From: Alisma plantago-aquatica
Taxonomy: Eukaryota > Streptophyta > Magnoliopsida > Alismatales > Alismataceae
Assembly: GCA_963693085.1 (NCBI GenBank)
Contig: OY856413.1
Span: forward strand, 467,115,879 to 467,179,878
Length of the DNA: 64,000 nucleotides
Reading direction: 5' to 3'
The position numbers and the translations under genes were made by a program. The notes beneath the pieces were generated by a model. The model made no database searches. It saw only the letters and a program-made list of their open reading frames with translations, and was not told the origin of the DNA. Shown here in pieces: positions 47,005 to 59,133 of the stretch; within the stretch, counting starts at the first letter, position 1; each line of letters opens with the position of its first letter.

Positions 47005-47850
47005 CCAAGAAAGGCGAATGTAGTGGCTAAATCATTGACAAGAAAGTCATGTTCATTGTCATCTACAAATGAAGCACAGTTGCACTCCATGGGGTGTCAC
47101 TAGAGGGACATGCTAGTGTATCTTCAGTAGATGAATGTATAGTTGGAGGCTTCCTTGTTGGTAGGTTTTCTAGCATAGTTACATGTTAAGATGACGTTTA
47201 TGTGTAGATTAGAGATGCACAGAGGTATGTTGTTGTGATACAGAACATCAAGTCATAGTTTGGTAGAGGAAAGCATGATGGTTTTCATGATATAAGTGGT
47301 GGGACAATGTGTTTTCACAACAGATTAGTAGATCCTAACATTGGTGGTTTGAAAGAAATGGTTCTTGAGGAAGCTCATTCCTCAATGTACATGATGCTTA
47401 TCATGGTAGAACTAAGATGTATCATAACCTTAGGGACTTGTATTGGTGTCCAGGTCTGAACTGTGATGTGGAAGAGTCTGTGGCCAGGTATCTGGTATGT
47501 CAGTAGGTAAAAGTAGAACATTAGAATCATGTAGGGACATTACAACCCTTTCTGATTACTTAGTGTAGATGGGATCACATAACAATAAACTTTGTGGTTG
47601 GTCTTCCAAGAAAAGCCAAAGGTCGTGATTCCATTTTGGTGATTGTTGATCGGTTGACGATGTCAACTCACTTCTTTCTGCTCAAGACTACCTACACAAC
47701 AACGAAGTTGGCACATATCTACATGGATGAGATAATTCATTTTCATGGAATCCTAGTTAGCATAATGTCTGATAGAAGTCCTTTGTTTACAAGTAGGTTT
47801 TGGGAATGTCTACTAGTTTTGGAGTTCTTCTTCTTCTATCTTTAGTTTCT
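47005..47850 (+). pseudogene. Ty3/gypsy RNase H end and integrase relic
   Basis: The plus strand begins with the RNase H end motif KANVVAKSLTRK (about 47,015-47,050). It continues with the zinc-binding part of integrase (EEAH, then CPGLN, then a VCQ motif; 47,340-47,510) and the catalytic core (FVVGLPRKAKG, VIVDRLT, THFFLLKTTY; 47,594-47,845). The first catalytic Asp of the core, normally in (M/I)DFVVGLP, is Asn here (INFVVGLP). The second Asp is present (MSDRSPLFTSRFW), and the Glu-containing part is lost, since homology ends near 47,815. Several stops and frameshifts precede 47,594. The sequence type is that of the common plant Tekay/Del branch. Confidence 0.88.
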
Positions 47851-49139
47851 CTCTCTAAATTGGAGAGTTATATAAATTAGTGCATCTCTTGTCTATTAAG
47901 TTCTTGCATGTCCTTGAATATTGTTCTAGACACTCGTAATCATGCTAAAAATGGACTTTTCAGTGCTATTTTGTATAACAAAATGATGATCTATGAATAT
48001 TAACTATATTTCAAACTTATGAACATTACTCTATTGAACTTTGGATTTATCACTAATGAAAGAATGGTTTAAAATTATTAATTACATGAGAAAGGCTCTT
48101 AAAGATGCACACATCTGTTGTTTTTATACCCTCATTTGAAAATTTTGTTGTATAGAGGTTGTCTTGTGATGGTTATCATGCTTTTTATGTGTTGATATGA
48201 TGATGTAAATATGATTAGGGTGAAATCCTAATCTTTGTGATAGCCAATCCATGCTATAACATTGAATATTGAAGATACTCTAAACTGTTGTATGGTTTTT
48301 GATGGACTATTATAAATAAGTTCCACACATTTTATATCTTCTAAGGTTGTGCAGTTATCTAGTGATTTCATAAGTTCTTCTTAGGTGCTGCATGTAACTT
48401 GATTTATGTAGTACAAAAAGCACCTAACTGGATTAATCAACCAAGTGAAATTGTATTCATGTAGTTCCTTGAGTCTGTATAACTACTCCAATGTCAAGAT
48501 TATTGGATAGAAAATGAGTATTTTAAAAGGAACTCGAGGTCATATACTATTGAGTATATGTCGGTGTAGGGAGGGAATATCCTTGTCATCCCGATCCCTA
48601 GATATGGATAGTGGTTGAGTCCGTATCTCAGATGTGAAATGTAATTGAGAGATAATGTAGTTGTAGATTAGATTTGAGGGTTGTATACCTTGGTTTATAG
48701 TGTCATGGTCTGTGTACCCAGGGCGGACTAGGATGTTGTAGTAGTTGAGCCAATGAGCCATTATGGTTGTTACTTGTACTTATTGAGGGTAAAAGATCTT
48801 AGGATTCTGGATATCCTATATCTTATATAGAGCTAATTTTGACTTACTAGTGGTTAGCTAATAATTTGAGTGGTACATCTCAAACTACATAGGGCATAAT
48901 AAAATGTAACTTAGTCGTGTAGCATAATTATTAAGGTCTCTCGAAGTATTACATTGGATTATACCCCTTTCCTTGTTTTCTCTAAATTTTAGATGGTTTA
49001 TAATTTGATAAGAGAAATCAACTATGCAAATGCCTCTAGATACATTTGTTACAATGCAAGTTATTTTAATCTTCCAACCCTTTATTATTGTTTGCTTTAA
49101 TTTCTTAATATACATACAATAGATGTTTGTAGAGTTATA
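47851..49139. other. Unassigned DNA downstream of gypsy integrase
   Basis: No coding is recognised. If the U5-like block at 49,140 is real, this would be part of the decayed 3' LTR of the gypsy element. ORFs 48,540-48,761 and 48,885-49,115 (minus) are short and featureless. Confidence 0.35.
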
Positions 49140-49500
49140 TCTCTCATTGGGACATGGGTCTCACCTTGTGGGTCACCATATCTGTTTAGGTGCTTGGACC
49201 GCTGGCAAATGCAGAGTGATGAGGAGGTGCAGTTTGAAGACTAGTAGTGATAGAAAGTTGGTTGGGTTCTTGTAGAGTCCTAGAGTCATCCCTATACTCT
49301 TAGGTCTCAAGTGAAGAGTTTTGTACATTGCGTGCAATGACGTTTTTGGTTGTATGCTCCAAGTATGCAGATGATCTAATTATGTGGGTAACATCTTTTC
49401 TATACATGTTTTGGTTGAGGCCTTGGAACTTAAGTAAAGATACCTAGTATGGATACATAATGCAGATTCTTTTAATTATGCTCCTTTTTGGTAATGTGAT
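49140..49500 (+). repeat. U5-like LTR segment, plus orientation
   Basis: The stretch CTCACCTTGTGGGTCACC, then TGTTTAGGTGCTTGGACC and GCTGGCAAATGCAGAG, resembles the U5 block common to long-LTR plant Ty3/gypsy elements. The minus strand of the solo LTR here shows the related order CTCACCCCCGTGGG ... TTTTTAGGTAGATGCAGAC near 53,080. It lies downstream of, and in the same orientation as, the integrase relic at 47,005, as a 3' LTR would. LTR borders were not found. Confidence 0.4.
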
Positions 49501-51568
49501 TAATAAGTGTTTGATTGGTGTCTTGGTTTTGAGTAATCTCGAATTGCATGGTGGGTTTCCACACACACTACCCAAGGTGATACCTCCATATACATGCGGT
49601 CTTAGACCTAGCACTTGAATGGCCTCTTGTTGTTATAAGCATTCATATTCTACCCGTCATGTGTGGCTTCTATTGATATTATTTGAAATTGATCTTTTTT
49701 TTGTTTATTGCACCAACTCAATACCTAAAATCTAATAATCAACTGGCTCGCACAAACAAAGATGTGATTTGTAACACTTTTCACAAAAATTCTCATATAG
49801 TTCCATGTCTATATAATCATCTGATAATTATTTTTGTAGTCAATTTCTATAAGACCTTAGTGAATATGCCTACTTCCAAGAAACTGAAGATAACAAGCCC
49901 TCAAAAGATCTTCCATGATCTGGATGTTTCTCTCTAACCAACCATATATATGTGGATGGAAGATGTGTTGAACCTCAAAAGTGTTCATACAGACACCCCT
50001 AAAACATGAAACACATCATGCTTCTTGTTTCCAAACTCTACATAGTTATGGTATATCATGATATAACTCCTCTATGCATCCTTTATCTAATGTATATCCA
50101 TCGGGTTCAATTGTATACATATCTAGAAAACCTTCCAACCAGGAAACCCCATTTTCTTATTCATTTGATGATGAGATCCAAACATGCCCCTCTTGTTGTA
50201 GGTGATGGAGTACAACTATAATCTATTTATAGTCAAAGACAAGTTCCTTCTCAACACATTAACTTAACCTTTTTATGGATCCTAATTTTGGATCTCCATA
50301 TGTGTTTTTTTGCTCATTATACATTTTTAGATAGTTAGAATGCAATTGTATTTCTCAATAGTGTTAAAACGCATTTTCATATTATTTTTACTTAATTTTG
50401 TATGTACTTGAGTACCCATGGATGAAAAGTGAAGGATAGAAGTGATACACACACCCTTACAATGTATGTGGTAATACATAATGCCCATTCCATGAAAACA
50501 ATATCTGACATAATTGACATAGTATGTAATTGAGTTAGAATCATCACCTCCAAGATGAGAATGACCATGACAAGTGGCAGTCAAAATGGTCATTTAATAC
50601 AAGCTCAAAACACCTCTCTCCCTATAAACCTACTACATTCACCACAATTGTTCCACCCTAGAATAGTCATTCCCCTTCAAGCCATAATAGTTGTTCCAAC
50701 CATAATGGCATTTCCACCTTTCATCCACCATGATAGTTCTACTTAGAATAGACATGTTGCCGGTCATGTTTTCCATATAAAACTCTACACAAGATGACAC
50801 ACTCACCATAACCATTTTTTATCAGCATGTTCATTCCACCCATCTACAACACGACCATTCCAACCACCTGGACCACATTCGTGGTGGGTTAGAGAAATCA
50901 TTCCACACAAAATCCTAGGACAATTTTTACACCACTCTACCATTTCCCCACATAATCCTAGCTATCCATGGGCCCTATATAGTCTTTAGTGGCAGATATG
51001 GTGCCACCACCATTCTCTCCCTTCTCATACTTGCCACCATACCTTCACAACTATGCAATCCATTCACTCTTGGTGTAGGAGTTCAAAATTTCTACAACAT
51101 GAGGTGAATAGAAGATGAAATCTATCAAGATTCATGCCTCCTATCTCCTATTTATCCTCCCTTTTTTTACTTTATTTTACAATGAGTAGCTAAGCCCCTT
51201 TTGTGGGTAGTTTGGGAATGAAACATGGGAGTTTGAAACCATATCATTGGGAATATTCATGTTGATTAGTGCTATGTTTATGGAAATATTCATGTTTGTT
51301 CTCACTCCCTATCTATTTCTTTGGTGTTTGATCTATGAAACCACCTAAGGTATAGGGAAAAGAGGAATTTTGAATCTTGGAAGGAAAAATATCCTAATTC
51401 CACTAGTGGAAACTTAAATAGTTTTCCTCTATACCTTATACTTCTTTGTTTCAGTAACCCTGGGAGGGAGATTAAGTATATAGGTGTGTTACTCCTTAGA
51501 CACTTGGCAAAAAGCATGTCAAAATTGAATAGTGGGTAACATGAAGTGGATATACTTCTTATACACTT
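49501..51568. other. Unassigned DNA
   Basis: No gene or element is recognised. 50,560-50,900 is rich in CCA/CAT-type motifs (several variants of CCA(C/A)CATGATAGTT and ACCATAATGG), an imperfect low-complexity repeat. ORFs here are short and on both strands. Confidence 0.4.
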
Positions 51569-52583
51569 TATACCAACCCTTTCCACCAAGAATAATTTAA
51601 ACCTTATAATGTGGTTTTTCTTAAATAGAAATAGTTGAGGGTATGAATGCAAAAGGACCATGAAATGAATTTTTTTATGAGATAATGAAGTAAGGAGAGT
51701 AAAATAGGACTCAAAATACTTTTTCTCTTTCATATCTACATTATGTGGTACAATTAACTCAAAGGTATAAATGTTGGTTTCTTTTCTCTCTCATCCAAAG
51801 AAGTTACTCAAAAATCTACAAAAGGAAGATGAAATAACTTTGAGTGGACAATATGTTATTATCTCGAAGTTTGACTCAAGGGATCACAAAGGGAAGAAAT
51901 TCCCAAATTAACTAATGTATTAATGCATTACATTAAAATTAAATGATTATTAAGGAATCATGTGGAAATTTCTAGAAAGGTAGGTTGAGAGTAACCAATG
52001 GGCATAATTCGACCGTAAGTTGCACCCAAGATAAATATACACTTAAATAGGATTCCTTGCCAATTTTGGATGAAAAAAAGTAACTTGATGTATTAAACAA
52101 ATCAAAATATGTCTTTTGCTTCAGGGGTAAGAAAAGGATATCTAACTTTCATATTTTAGCCCCAAATCTTTCCCACACTTAGATAAAGTCATTAATAACC
52201 TTCCTTCAAAATTTGGGATTTAAAAGGATTAAAAAAGTGAGTTATATGAATGCAATAAGGTTTCCTAAAGTGAAGAGGATTATGGAAATATGCATTAAAT
52301 GTCACAATTGAAATCAGATAAGGAAACTATACCCGGACCCCTTTTATGTGCCGTACGTGTTTGGGCCATAGGATCAAGATTTGATGACTTACAAGTCGTC
52401 TCCCACCCTAGACCAAATAGGAAAAGGAATAGTAATCACAAATTTCTTTCTTCCCCCTCCTCTCTCTCTAGTTTTGAGCAAGCCTAGAAATTTTCCCTTT
52501 GGATTTAGGAGGAGTTTCTGCACATAACCATCCTAAGATTTTCCTCCTTTAGGAGGGTAAAAAAGCTTTCCCCAATTACAATT
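51569..52583 (+). repeat. Left LTR, part before the nested solo LTR
   Basis: It is collinear with 59,134-60,165 of the right LTR (for example AATGTGGTTTTTCTTAAATA and GGTATAAATGTTGGTTT). The starting bases TATACCAACCC correspond to TGTAACATCC of the right LTR but are much changed. Everything inside is noncoding. Confidence 0.9.
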
Positions 52584-52588
52584 CTAGG
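52584..52588. repeat. Target-site duplication CTAGG, left copy
   Basis: CTAGG here and CTGGG at 57,064-57,068 flank the nested solo LTR and differ by one base. The uninterrupted right LTR reads CTGGA at the same place (about 60,164), confirming the insertion point. Confidence 0.8.
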
Positions 52589-54599
52589 TGTGGCGACACC
52601 CACAATCATTAAGATAACAAGTGTACAATCAACATGCAGAAACGATTATTAACAACGGATTACTGAAAATCACTAAAATTTAAAACCATTTATAAAAAGA
52701 TCCATTACCAGAAAACTCTTTAAACAAGAACCATAGTATTATAATTACATACTGGTCCACATTGTACATTCCATGTACCATCTCTTCTCGAGGAATATAT
52801 ATACAACACTTTGCCTTGATAAAAGCATAAGTAACAAAATCCTCGAGGCACTCGAGCCAAAATCTCAGATCGATTATAAGAACACTATCCACTAACTCCT
52901 AGGACCTGAGAGTACAGAGATGACACATATGACTTTCTATACATAGCTTGACAGCTAGTATCCCCACCTGGGATATCACTATTGCCCCTGTTGTTGTTGT
53001 TGCTGTTGTTCTTCCCTTGCTACAGAGTTTCTGCCTCTTTGTCTGCATCTACCTAAAAATGTTGGATCCCACGGGGGTGAGACAACTTATAAAATTGCCC
53101 CAATGAGAGATATAACCTTCCGCCAAAAACATTATTATTACAGTTTAATAGAAATAAACTGATCAGTAGAATCATATCTTTCAATAGCAGATAAATCAAT
53201 ATTTATGCAGATTAGAGCAACATTCCTATTCAAGTATTTTAGCTATAACTTGATAAGGCAGCATGTCTCTTATTCAATTCGGAATTAAAGAACATAAGTA
53301 ACATTTATGTATAAAGGACATGCTTAGCAAGATAACATCAACCAGTGGTTCTTGTATTTCAATCTTATGCAAATACGCTACACGACTGATTACATTTTAC
53401 AAACATACTTAAGCTCTGAGGAGATGAGGTATACCACTCATACTCCAACCAACCATTGCGAAGTCGAAATCAGTACCATACAAAGTCAATGGAAGCACTG
53501 GCTTCCATGACCTCCCACATCTCAGTTAGTGCGAGATCACATGCATGACATCTTGTGTCTCTGCTACATAGCTTTCCTGGTATAGTGGCATCTTCGCTAT
53601 AGAGTTACAGTTGCGGTTGTACTCTCTTTGCAATTGAGAGATTTCATGTTTACCTCCATCGATCTGACATTAACATTATCGGGAGATTCATGATACATCC
53701 ATCCCGGCACATATAATGAAGGATTGAGAGGTTTAATGTTTACCTTCCATCAATTCCCCCATTAGGACATACATATATTTTTGCCCATCGACCCCCACAT
53801 ATTCAAAAATATGTGAACTCCAGGAGATCCCATAGGAAAACCTATTTCACCATCACCAACTACTGACGATGATGGATCTATGGTCAGAGCACTACATGAA
53901 AAGAGTTCACTTGATTAATTAAGTACATTATCATATTCTTTTAGCATCAGTAAAGTTTTCAAACATAACTTATTAGGATAAATGCTACAAAGAAACATGT
54001 ATTGTTTTCATTAGTTACTTCTCAGTCTTTACAAGACATTGGGATCACATTCCCTCATTTTAATACTGGAAATTCTCATCCTTCTGCAATCTCATTACCA
54101 TAATCATATGGATCTGGTATTCAAACCCTTAGCTCATCACTGAGCACTGTTACCACTTTTTCAGGTAACTATCACCTTCAGGTCATATGACCAAGGTAAA
54201 CATGACACTTGTTACACAAGCATCTCTTATGGCACTTGAGGCTCATTAACTCTCTTGTTACCTCTTACTAGGCAACAAGGCATATTATGGCACACAAGGC
54301 TCAATAAAAAATTTCAATAAATAAAGCATCACAACTCATACCTGGCTATGTTCATCATCTCATGATACCTGCATGGTTAGCACACATGATAACATATATA
54401 TCAATCATATTTCAGTTCCATGCTATTCAAGGGTAACACCACTATTCCCTTGTCAGGGTTAGGGTTTCCCATTTCATGTCAATTGGGGATATTCATCCCA
54501 TTACCTAGATCAGAGTTATGGTTTATCACCATATTGCCCAATATTAGGGTTTCATATAGCATTACATAGCATCACCATGGATTTGAGTTCCACATCACA

Positions 54600-54760
54600 T
54601 TAATATACCAGGGTTTTACATGAAATCACCCTAAATTAGGGTTTACATTCAATATCCCACAATTAGGGTTTACTATTACCCTAGATTAGGGTTTCACTTA
54701 GAATTGCCCTAATTTAGGGTTAGGGTTCATTAACCTTCTCGATTAGGGTTTTCATGATTT
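54600..54760. repeat. Scattered TTTAGGG/CCCTAA-like motifs in the solo LTR
   Basis: About six ATTAGGGTTT-type motifs and two CCCTAAT-type ones occur in 160 bp. They are spaced irregularly and on both strands. Confidence 0.8.
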
Positions 54761-55074
54761 CTTAACTAAGGATCATGCCCTAATCACCGCATGATTAATA
54801 CTCATGTATGAATTCCTTTCTATCATCCTCTCAACTTGATTAGGTTACATCAACCCTTCAATCAAGTACATACAATTATGACTGACATAGTGTACTAAGA
54901 CATTGCTTTCATAACCTTTTAGGGTTAATTAATCTAAAGGTACTGATCATCTAGGTACTTTAAGGTTTCAACCTTTGTACCTAACATTGATAATCATCAT
55001 TGGATCAATGGATCAATTATCATCTTAAATCTCCAAATGATTTTATCACATCGGACCTCCATTCGGTTTTGGGG

Positions 55075-55660
55075 TTTCAACACCAAACGGTTTTGAAACT
55101 GTTTGATTCCAAATGGTCCTGAGACCGTTTAACCCCCAACGGTTTCAAGACCGTTTGGATTCAAATGGTCTCAAGACCGTTTGGGCCAAATTAGCCTCAA
55201 AACCGAAAGGGTTCATTTGATAGACCCATCAATCAATTAAATTAGGGTTTGCACCATCAATTTCTTCATCATTTGAGTTATTGAAGTCCATCAATGTATG
55301 ATCCTTGGACCCTCAACCCTCAATCACAACCATTGATCATCCAAACAGTTTGGGTTGACTTGGTCCAAATGGTTTGAAACCGTTTAAGGCTCCAAACGGT
55401 TTTGACCTAGAAGTCCAAACGGTTTGAGACCGTTTAAGGCTCCAAACGGTTTTGAACTTATTTGTCCTAATGGTCAACCCAACTCCAAATGGTCAACTCA
55501 AGTATGTTAAAATGGTTTGAAACATTTTAAGGATCCAAACGGTCAACTATCCCATTCAGTCAACATGCCCAAACGGTTTGGGATTCAACCATCAAATGGT
55601 TTGCAAACCGTTTGATCACCAAACGGTTTGGTGAAAACTGATTGGATCGTTTTGTTGAAA
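55075..55660. repeat. Array of CCAAACGGTTT palindromes in the solo LTR U3
   Basis: More than ten partly palindromic units of the form CCAAACGGTTTGAGACCGTTT and variants (AACGGTTTCAAGACCGTTT, AAATGGTTTGAAACCGTTT) are packed into about 600 bp, just upstream (minus) of the presumed TATA box. Each can pair with itself and with its neighbours. Confidence 0.9.
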
Positions 55661-55846
55661 CCGATTGCAACTAGATCTTATTGAGATGTTAGATTAAGAT
55701 GATGTAATCATCATCAAGCTTCAACCCTTCGAATTCTACTTCCATTTGCATCGTAGTTTCATCAATTAATCAAAGAAATTTCAAGAAGAATAATTGAACA
55801 TATTGAATTGAGGAATTGAATTCAATAACAATGAATAAGGGTTCAA

Positions 55847-55856
55847 GTTATATAAA
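55847..55856 (-). promoter_or_regulatory. Candidate TATA box of the solo LTR
   Basis: The minus strand reads GGTTTATATAACTTG. It is the best TATA candidate at the expected U3/R position and lies just downstream of the palindrome array. Confidence 0.4.
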
Positions 55857-57063
55857 CCTCCTTCAATTGAGCTTCAAAGCTCTAAGATTCACGTCAAAAA
55901 TGGTGTATGAAGCTTCTTAAAATATCCCAAGGCTTATCCTCAAGCTTTTGAGTGAAAAGATTTGGCTAGAATTAAAGATTGATTGAAGAAAGTAAGAAAT
56001 CAAGCATTGATTTGTGATTTCCACCATGAATTTGAGGTGAAAGGGGATCATGGAGCTTACCTACCAGTTGGGGGTCGTCCTCCTGTTTCTCCCACACTCC
56101 CTTGGTTGTTTTGCAAGCAAGAAGTGAAAATGGATTCGAAATTACCCTTTCAACTCATGGATAAAGGAGCATATATATGATTTTTTTATTGAAAATTCAT
56201 TTAAGAGAGAGAAAGTAGGGATTATCTCCTCCATTTACTTGCCACATGCCCCCTTCCCTTCCTTAGTTACGAGTCTATCTACTTTGCCTCTTATTCCTCT
56301 AATTATCCATGATTTAAAGAAAAGCAAATTAAGCACCTTAACCCTTATAATAATATCCATAAGTTAGTGGATATTTCTTTTTATTTTCTTAATGTGAGTG
56401 GGTTCTCCACTCACATAGATATTTACATTGCCTTTTCAAGGCACAAGGACGTCCATACTTATGCAATTTAATCCTTCACCTTTTGATTAAAGGGTACTTC
56501 AATTATTTTATTTATTTTTGCATTAAATTGAATTAGGGTTTCAATTATGCTTAAATCTTGATTATTTTAATATCAAGATTCTCTTTCCTCCAAAGAGACT
56601 CAAATGAGATGCCCCTCTCATTTTATTTCCTCTAAATGATTCCAAGAATATTAGGGGCCTTATTGAAGTGTTAATTTGCATATGGAACCCTGGGTTTTGG
56701 GTAAATTGCACATTACACCAATACTAGGTTTTAATGCACAAACATTGCTTTATCAGCTCTTTCTTGGTACTCAGGCTACCACAAGTCATACATCTGCATC
56801 ATCTTCATTCTCGTGATGCTTCAACACATGAGGAACATCTAATCATGTAACATTTGCAATTTAACCCCTCAACTTGGGTAATTTGCACTTTAGTCCGACA
56901 CAAGCAAAACATTATTGTCAACGTCATTCAAAAATGACTAAAATTGAAATATGAGTTCCTCTTGAGCCTTAATTACTTTTCAAAAGATAAGAGCAAGCAT
57001 ATAATCCACTTTATTAAGTAGAACATCTAGGGTTAAAGCATAACCCAGGTCAGGGATGTTACA

Positions 57064-57068
57064 CTGGG
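57064..57068. repeat. Target-site duplication CTGGG, right copy
   Basis: Partner of 52,584-52,588 (CTAGG), one mismatch. The host LTR resumes directly after it. Confidence 0.8.
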
Positions 57069-59040
57069 CCTCCACCCATCACCATAGTTGTGGCTATTTT
57101 AAGGGATGAAATCCCTCTGCAAGACCACCACATCCTCCGCAGGATTTTGCTCAACTTCTAGATTTTTTCCCTACCATTAATTTTTCCTACTAGCCCGGTC
57201 ATTCACCCATCACCTTGTCAAAACCTTACGGGTAAACCCTCTAGTCGTTCTCCTCGCCCTAACCACCTTCAGGGAAATTGAGGGTCTCATCGACTATGAC
57301 TAGTTAAATCGGGAGAGGGCCTCCTTGCCCATCACTCGGGAAGTAGGGATCGTGGAGTCAACCACTTAGTCGATCACCTTCTCACAGTAAAGGAATTGAT
57401 CCAAGGAAGAAGACGAAGATAGGTATAATTACCGACCATCCCTCGACTGCTCTTCATATAGGTAAGGGATTTTTGGTCATTTTATTCTTTTCCTTTTCTT
57501 GACTAAGAGAGGCCATGAAAGAATTGACCACCAAGTGGCACAAGCCTATTTGTCAGCCCAACCTCACTGGTAATGCCGGGACCAGGGTGTGCTAACCATG
57601 TGGCAGCCTGTGATTGGTCAGAAACCAATTAAAATTTTAAAAATGTATTAGTTGGTAGGATGGTCTAATGATGACATGTTATATATGAATATTTCTCAGA
57701 AAAATGAAAGGAATGCAATAAAAATATAATAAAGGACTAGTTCTATATCAGATTTTAAAAGTTCCTAAAGTTACTAACTATAATATGTTAAATGTATTAA
57801 AACCTTAATTTCTAGGTTTTGGTGATCATAACATGTTTAAATAATCTTAATAGTAAAACTCTAACCTATTGGGATAAAAGATCATCATGGATATAATTCA
57901 AGATAAATAATTCATATGTTATCAAAATCCTAGTTTTAGGTGATGAATGGAATATGGATTGATATGTTGAATGTTATGAATAAGGTGTTTAGGGTTTTCA
58001 AACCCCAAGGACATGATTAGGGTTTACTAAACCTAGGAAGGAATATATGATCTCCTCTAAGTGAAAGGTAAGTGGTACATGCTAGTTGAACATAAGCAAT
58101 GTTTGACTTTTTGAATGTATGTATGCAATGAATGTGTTATCTATTTCAATTACTTAAAGTCAATGAATTTATGATGAATTGAATGTAATGTTCTATTGTC
58201 CATATTATGGTATCATCTTCATGCACATTAAAAGTAAAGTTAATATTATAATTTAAGAGAAATTTAAGAGAAAGTTAAGAGTTTTAAGAAAAATATAATG
58301 TTAAAAGATAACTTATATAAGATCCTCACCAAGAGGCTCCTCAGAGGAAAACTAAGAGGCACTTTAGGGCATAAGAGAAGAGGCACTTCAGTGCAACCCA
58401 AGAGGCACTTTGGTGCAATCCAAGAGGCACTTCAGTGCATAAGAGAAGAGGAACCTCGGTGCAACCCAAGAGGAACTTCGGTGTAATCCAAGTGGCACTT
58501 AGGCACATAAGAGAAGAGGCACTTCAGTGTAAAACCTGAGGATTCTTATATAAGTCAAGATAAAAGAAGTAATTTAAAAGAAATGGTGTCCCTTTTTCAA
58601 AGTTTAATGTTCGAAGTTTATTTTTAGTTTACATGCTTTCTTTAATTTATAATATGTTTAATTCCACTTGCTATTAGTTTTATGCATGGTTGGGTGCGAG
58701 ATGCCCATAGGTAAGGAGAAAGCTTAGAAGGAAGAAGCTTTTTGACATGCAAGGACTACTTCAAGGAATTTTTAAGAAGATAAGACCTAGTGGGGTTCCA
58801 TTTACCAAGAGGATCCAAAGCTTAGGTATCATGTACATTATGTATAGTCTTGTTATCAAAGTAGATTAGCTATATTTGTTGTAGTTTCCTTTTGCCAAAT
58901 ACTATGTATGAATCTGATTTCATTAAATGCAAAGTGTTTCATTTACATTAAATTGTAAAGAATAGCATCTTGTGACACCCCCTTGAGTAAAGTGCTTCCT
59001 CTCAATGATTTATACATGTTGTGAAAAGTGGAGTGTTACA
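57069..59040 (+). repeat. Left LTR, part after the nested solo LTR
   Basis: It is collinear with 60,170-62,783 of the right LTR once the 657-bp retroposon there is removed. It ends GGAGTGTTACA at 59,040. The ORF at 58,298-58,486 is minisatellite sequence, not a gene. Confidence 0.92.
58331..58540. repeat. Hairpin minisatellite, left LTR
   Basis: About eight imperfect units of 20-27 bp carry AAGAGGCACTTCAGTGCA or variants, with alternating CATAAGAG and CAACCC spacers. The core GCAC-TTCA/TTCG/TTTG-GTGC is a short hairpin. The right LTR has the homologous array at 62,096-62,282. Confidence 0.9.
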
Positions 59041-59133
59041 ATATGGTATCATTAAATGAAGAGGTAAGAAAAACCCTAAGGTGGGTAGTATCCTAAGGAA
59101 AATTTCAAGGACAATATTTAAGGTCGGTAGAAT
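59041..59133 (+). other. 93-bp interior: primer site and polypurine remnant
   Basis: TGGTATCATT at 59,044 resembles the tRNA-iMet primer site and lies three bases after the left LTR. AATTTCAAGGACAATATTTAAGG and the following GTCGGTAG, just before the right LTR, resemble the pol-end motif and polypurine tract of plant Ty3/gypsy elements. Nothing between the two supports coding. Confidence 0.8.

Larger units (their letters stand above)
52589..57063 (-). mobile_element. Solo LTR, 4,475 bp
   Basis: Read on the minus strand it starts TGTAACATCCCTGACC and ends GGTGTCGCCACA, typical TG...CA borders, with a one-mismatch 5-bp target duplication. No second copy of its ends, no primer site and no coding lie inside, so it is one LTR left by LTR-LTR recombination. 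A TATATAA-type promoter (minus, about 55,847-55,856) lies 1.2 kb from its start, similar to the TATA offsets of the other long LTRs here. Upstream of it (55,075-55,660) lies a dense array of GGTTTGA/ACCGTTT palindromes. U5-like DNA near 53,050-53,100 reads CTCACCCCCGTGGGATCC on the minus strand. Confidence 0.85.

Noticed and set aside
54600..54760. Interstitial telomere-like TTTAGGG motifs
   Set aside because: Units are irregularly spaced, on both strands and embedded in LTR sequence; no run of consecutive repeats exists.
58298..58540. CRISPR-like or protein-coding repeat array
   Set aside because: Units vary in length and sequence with no unique spacers, and the array is duplicated with the LTR. 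It is a minisatellite in a plant retroelement.
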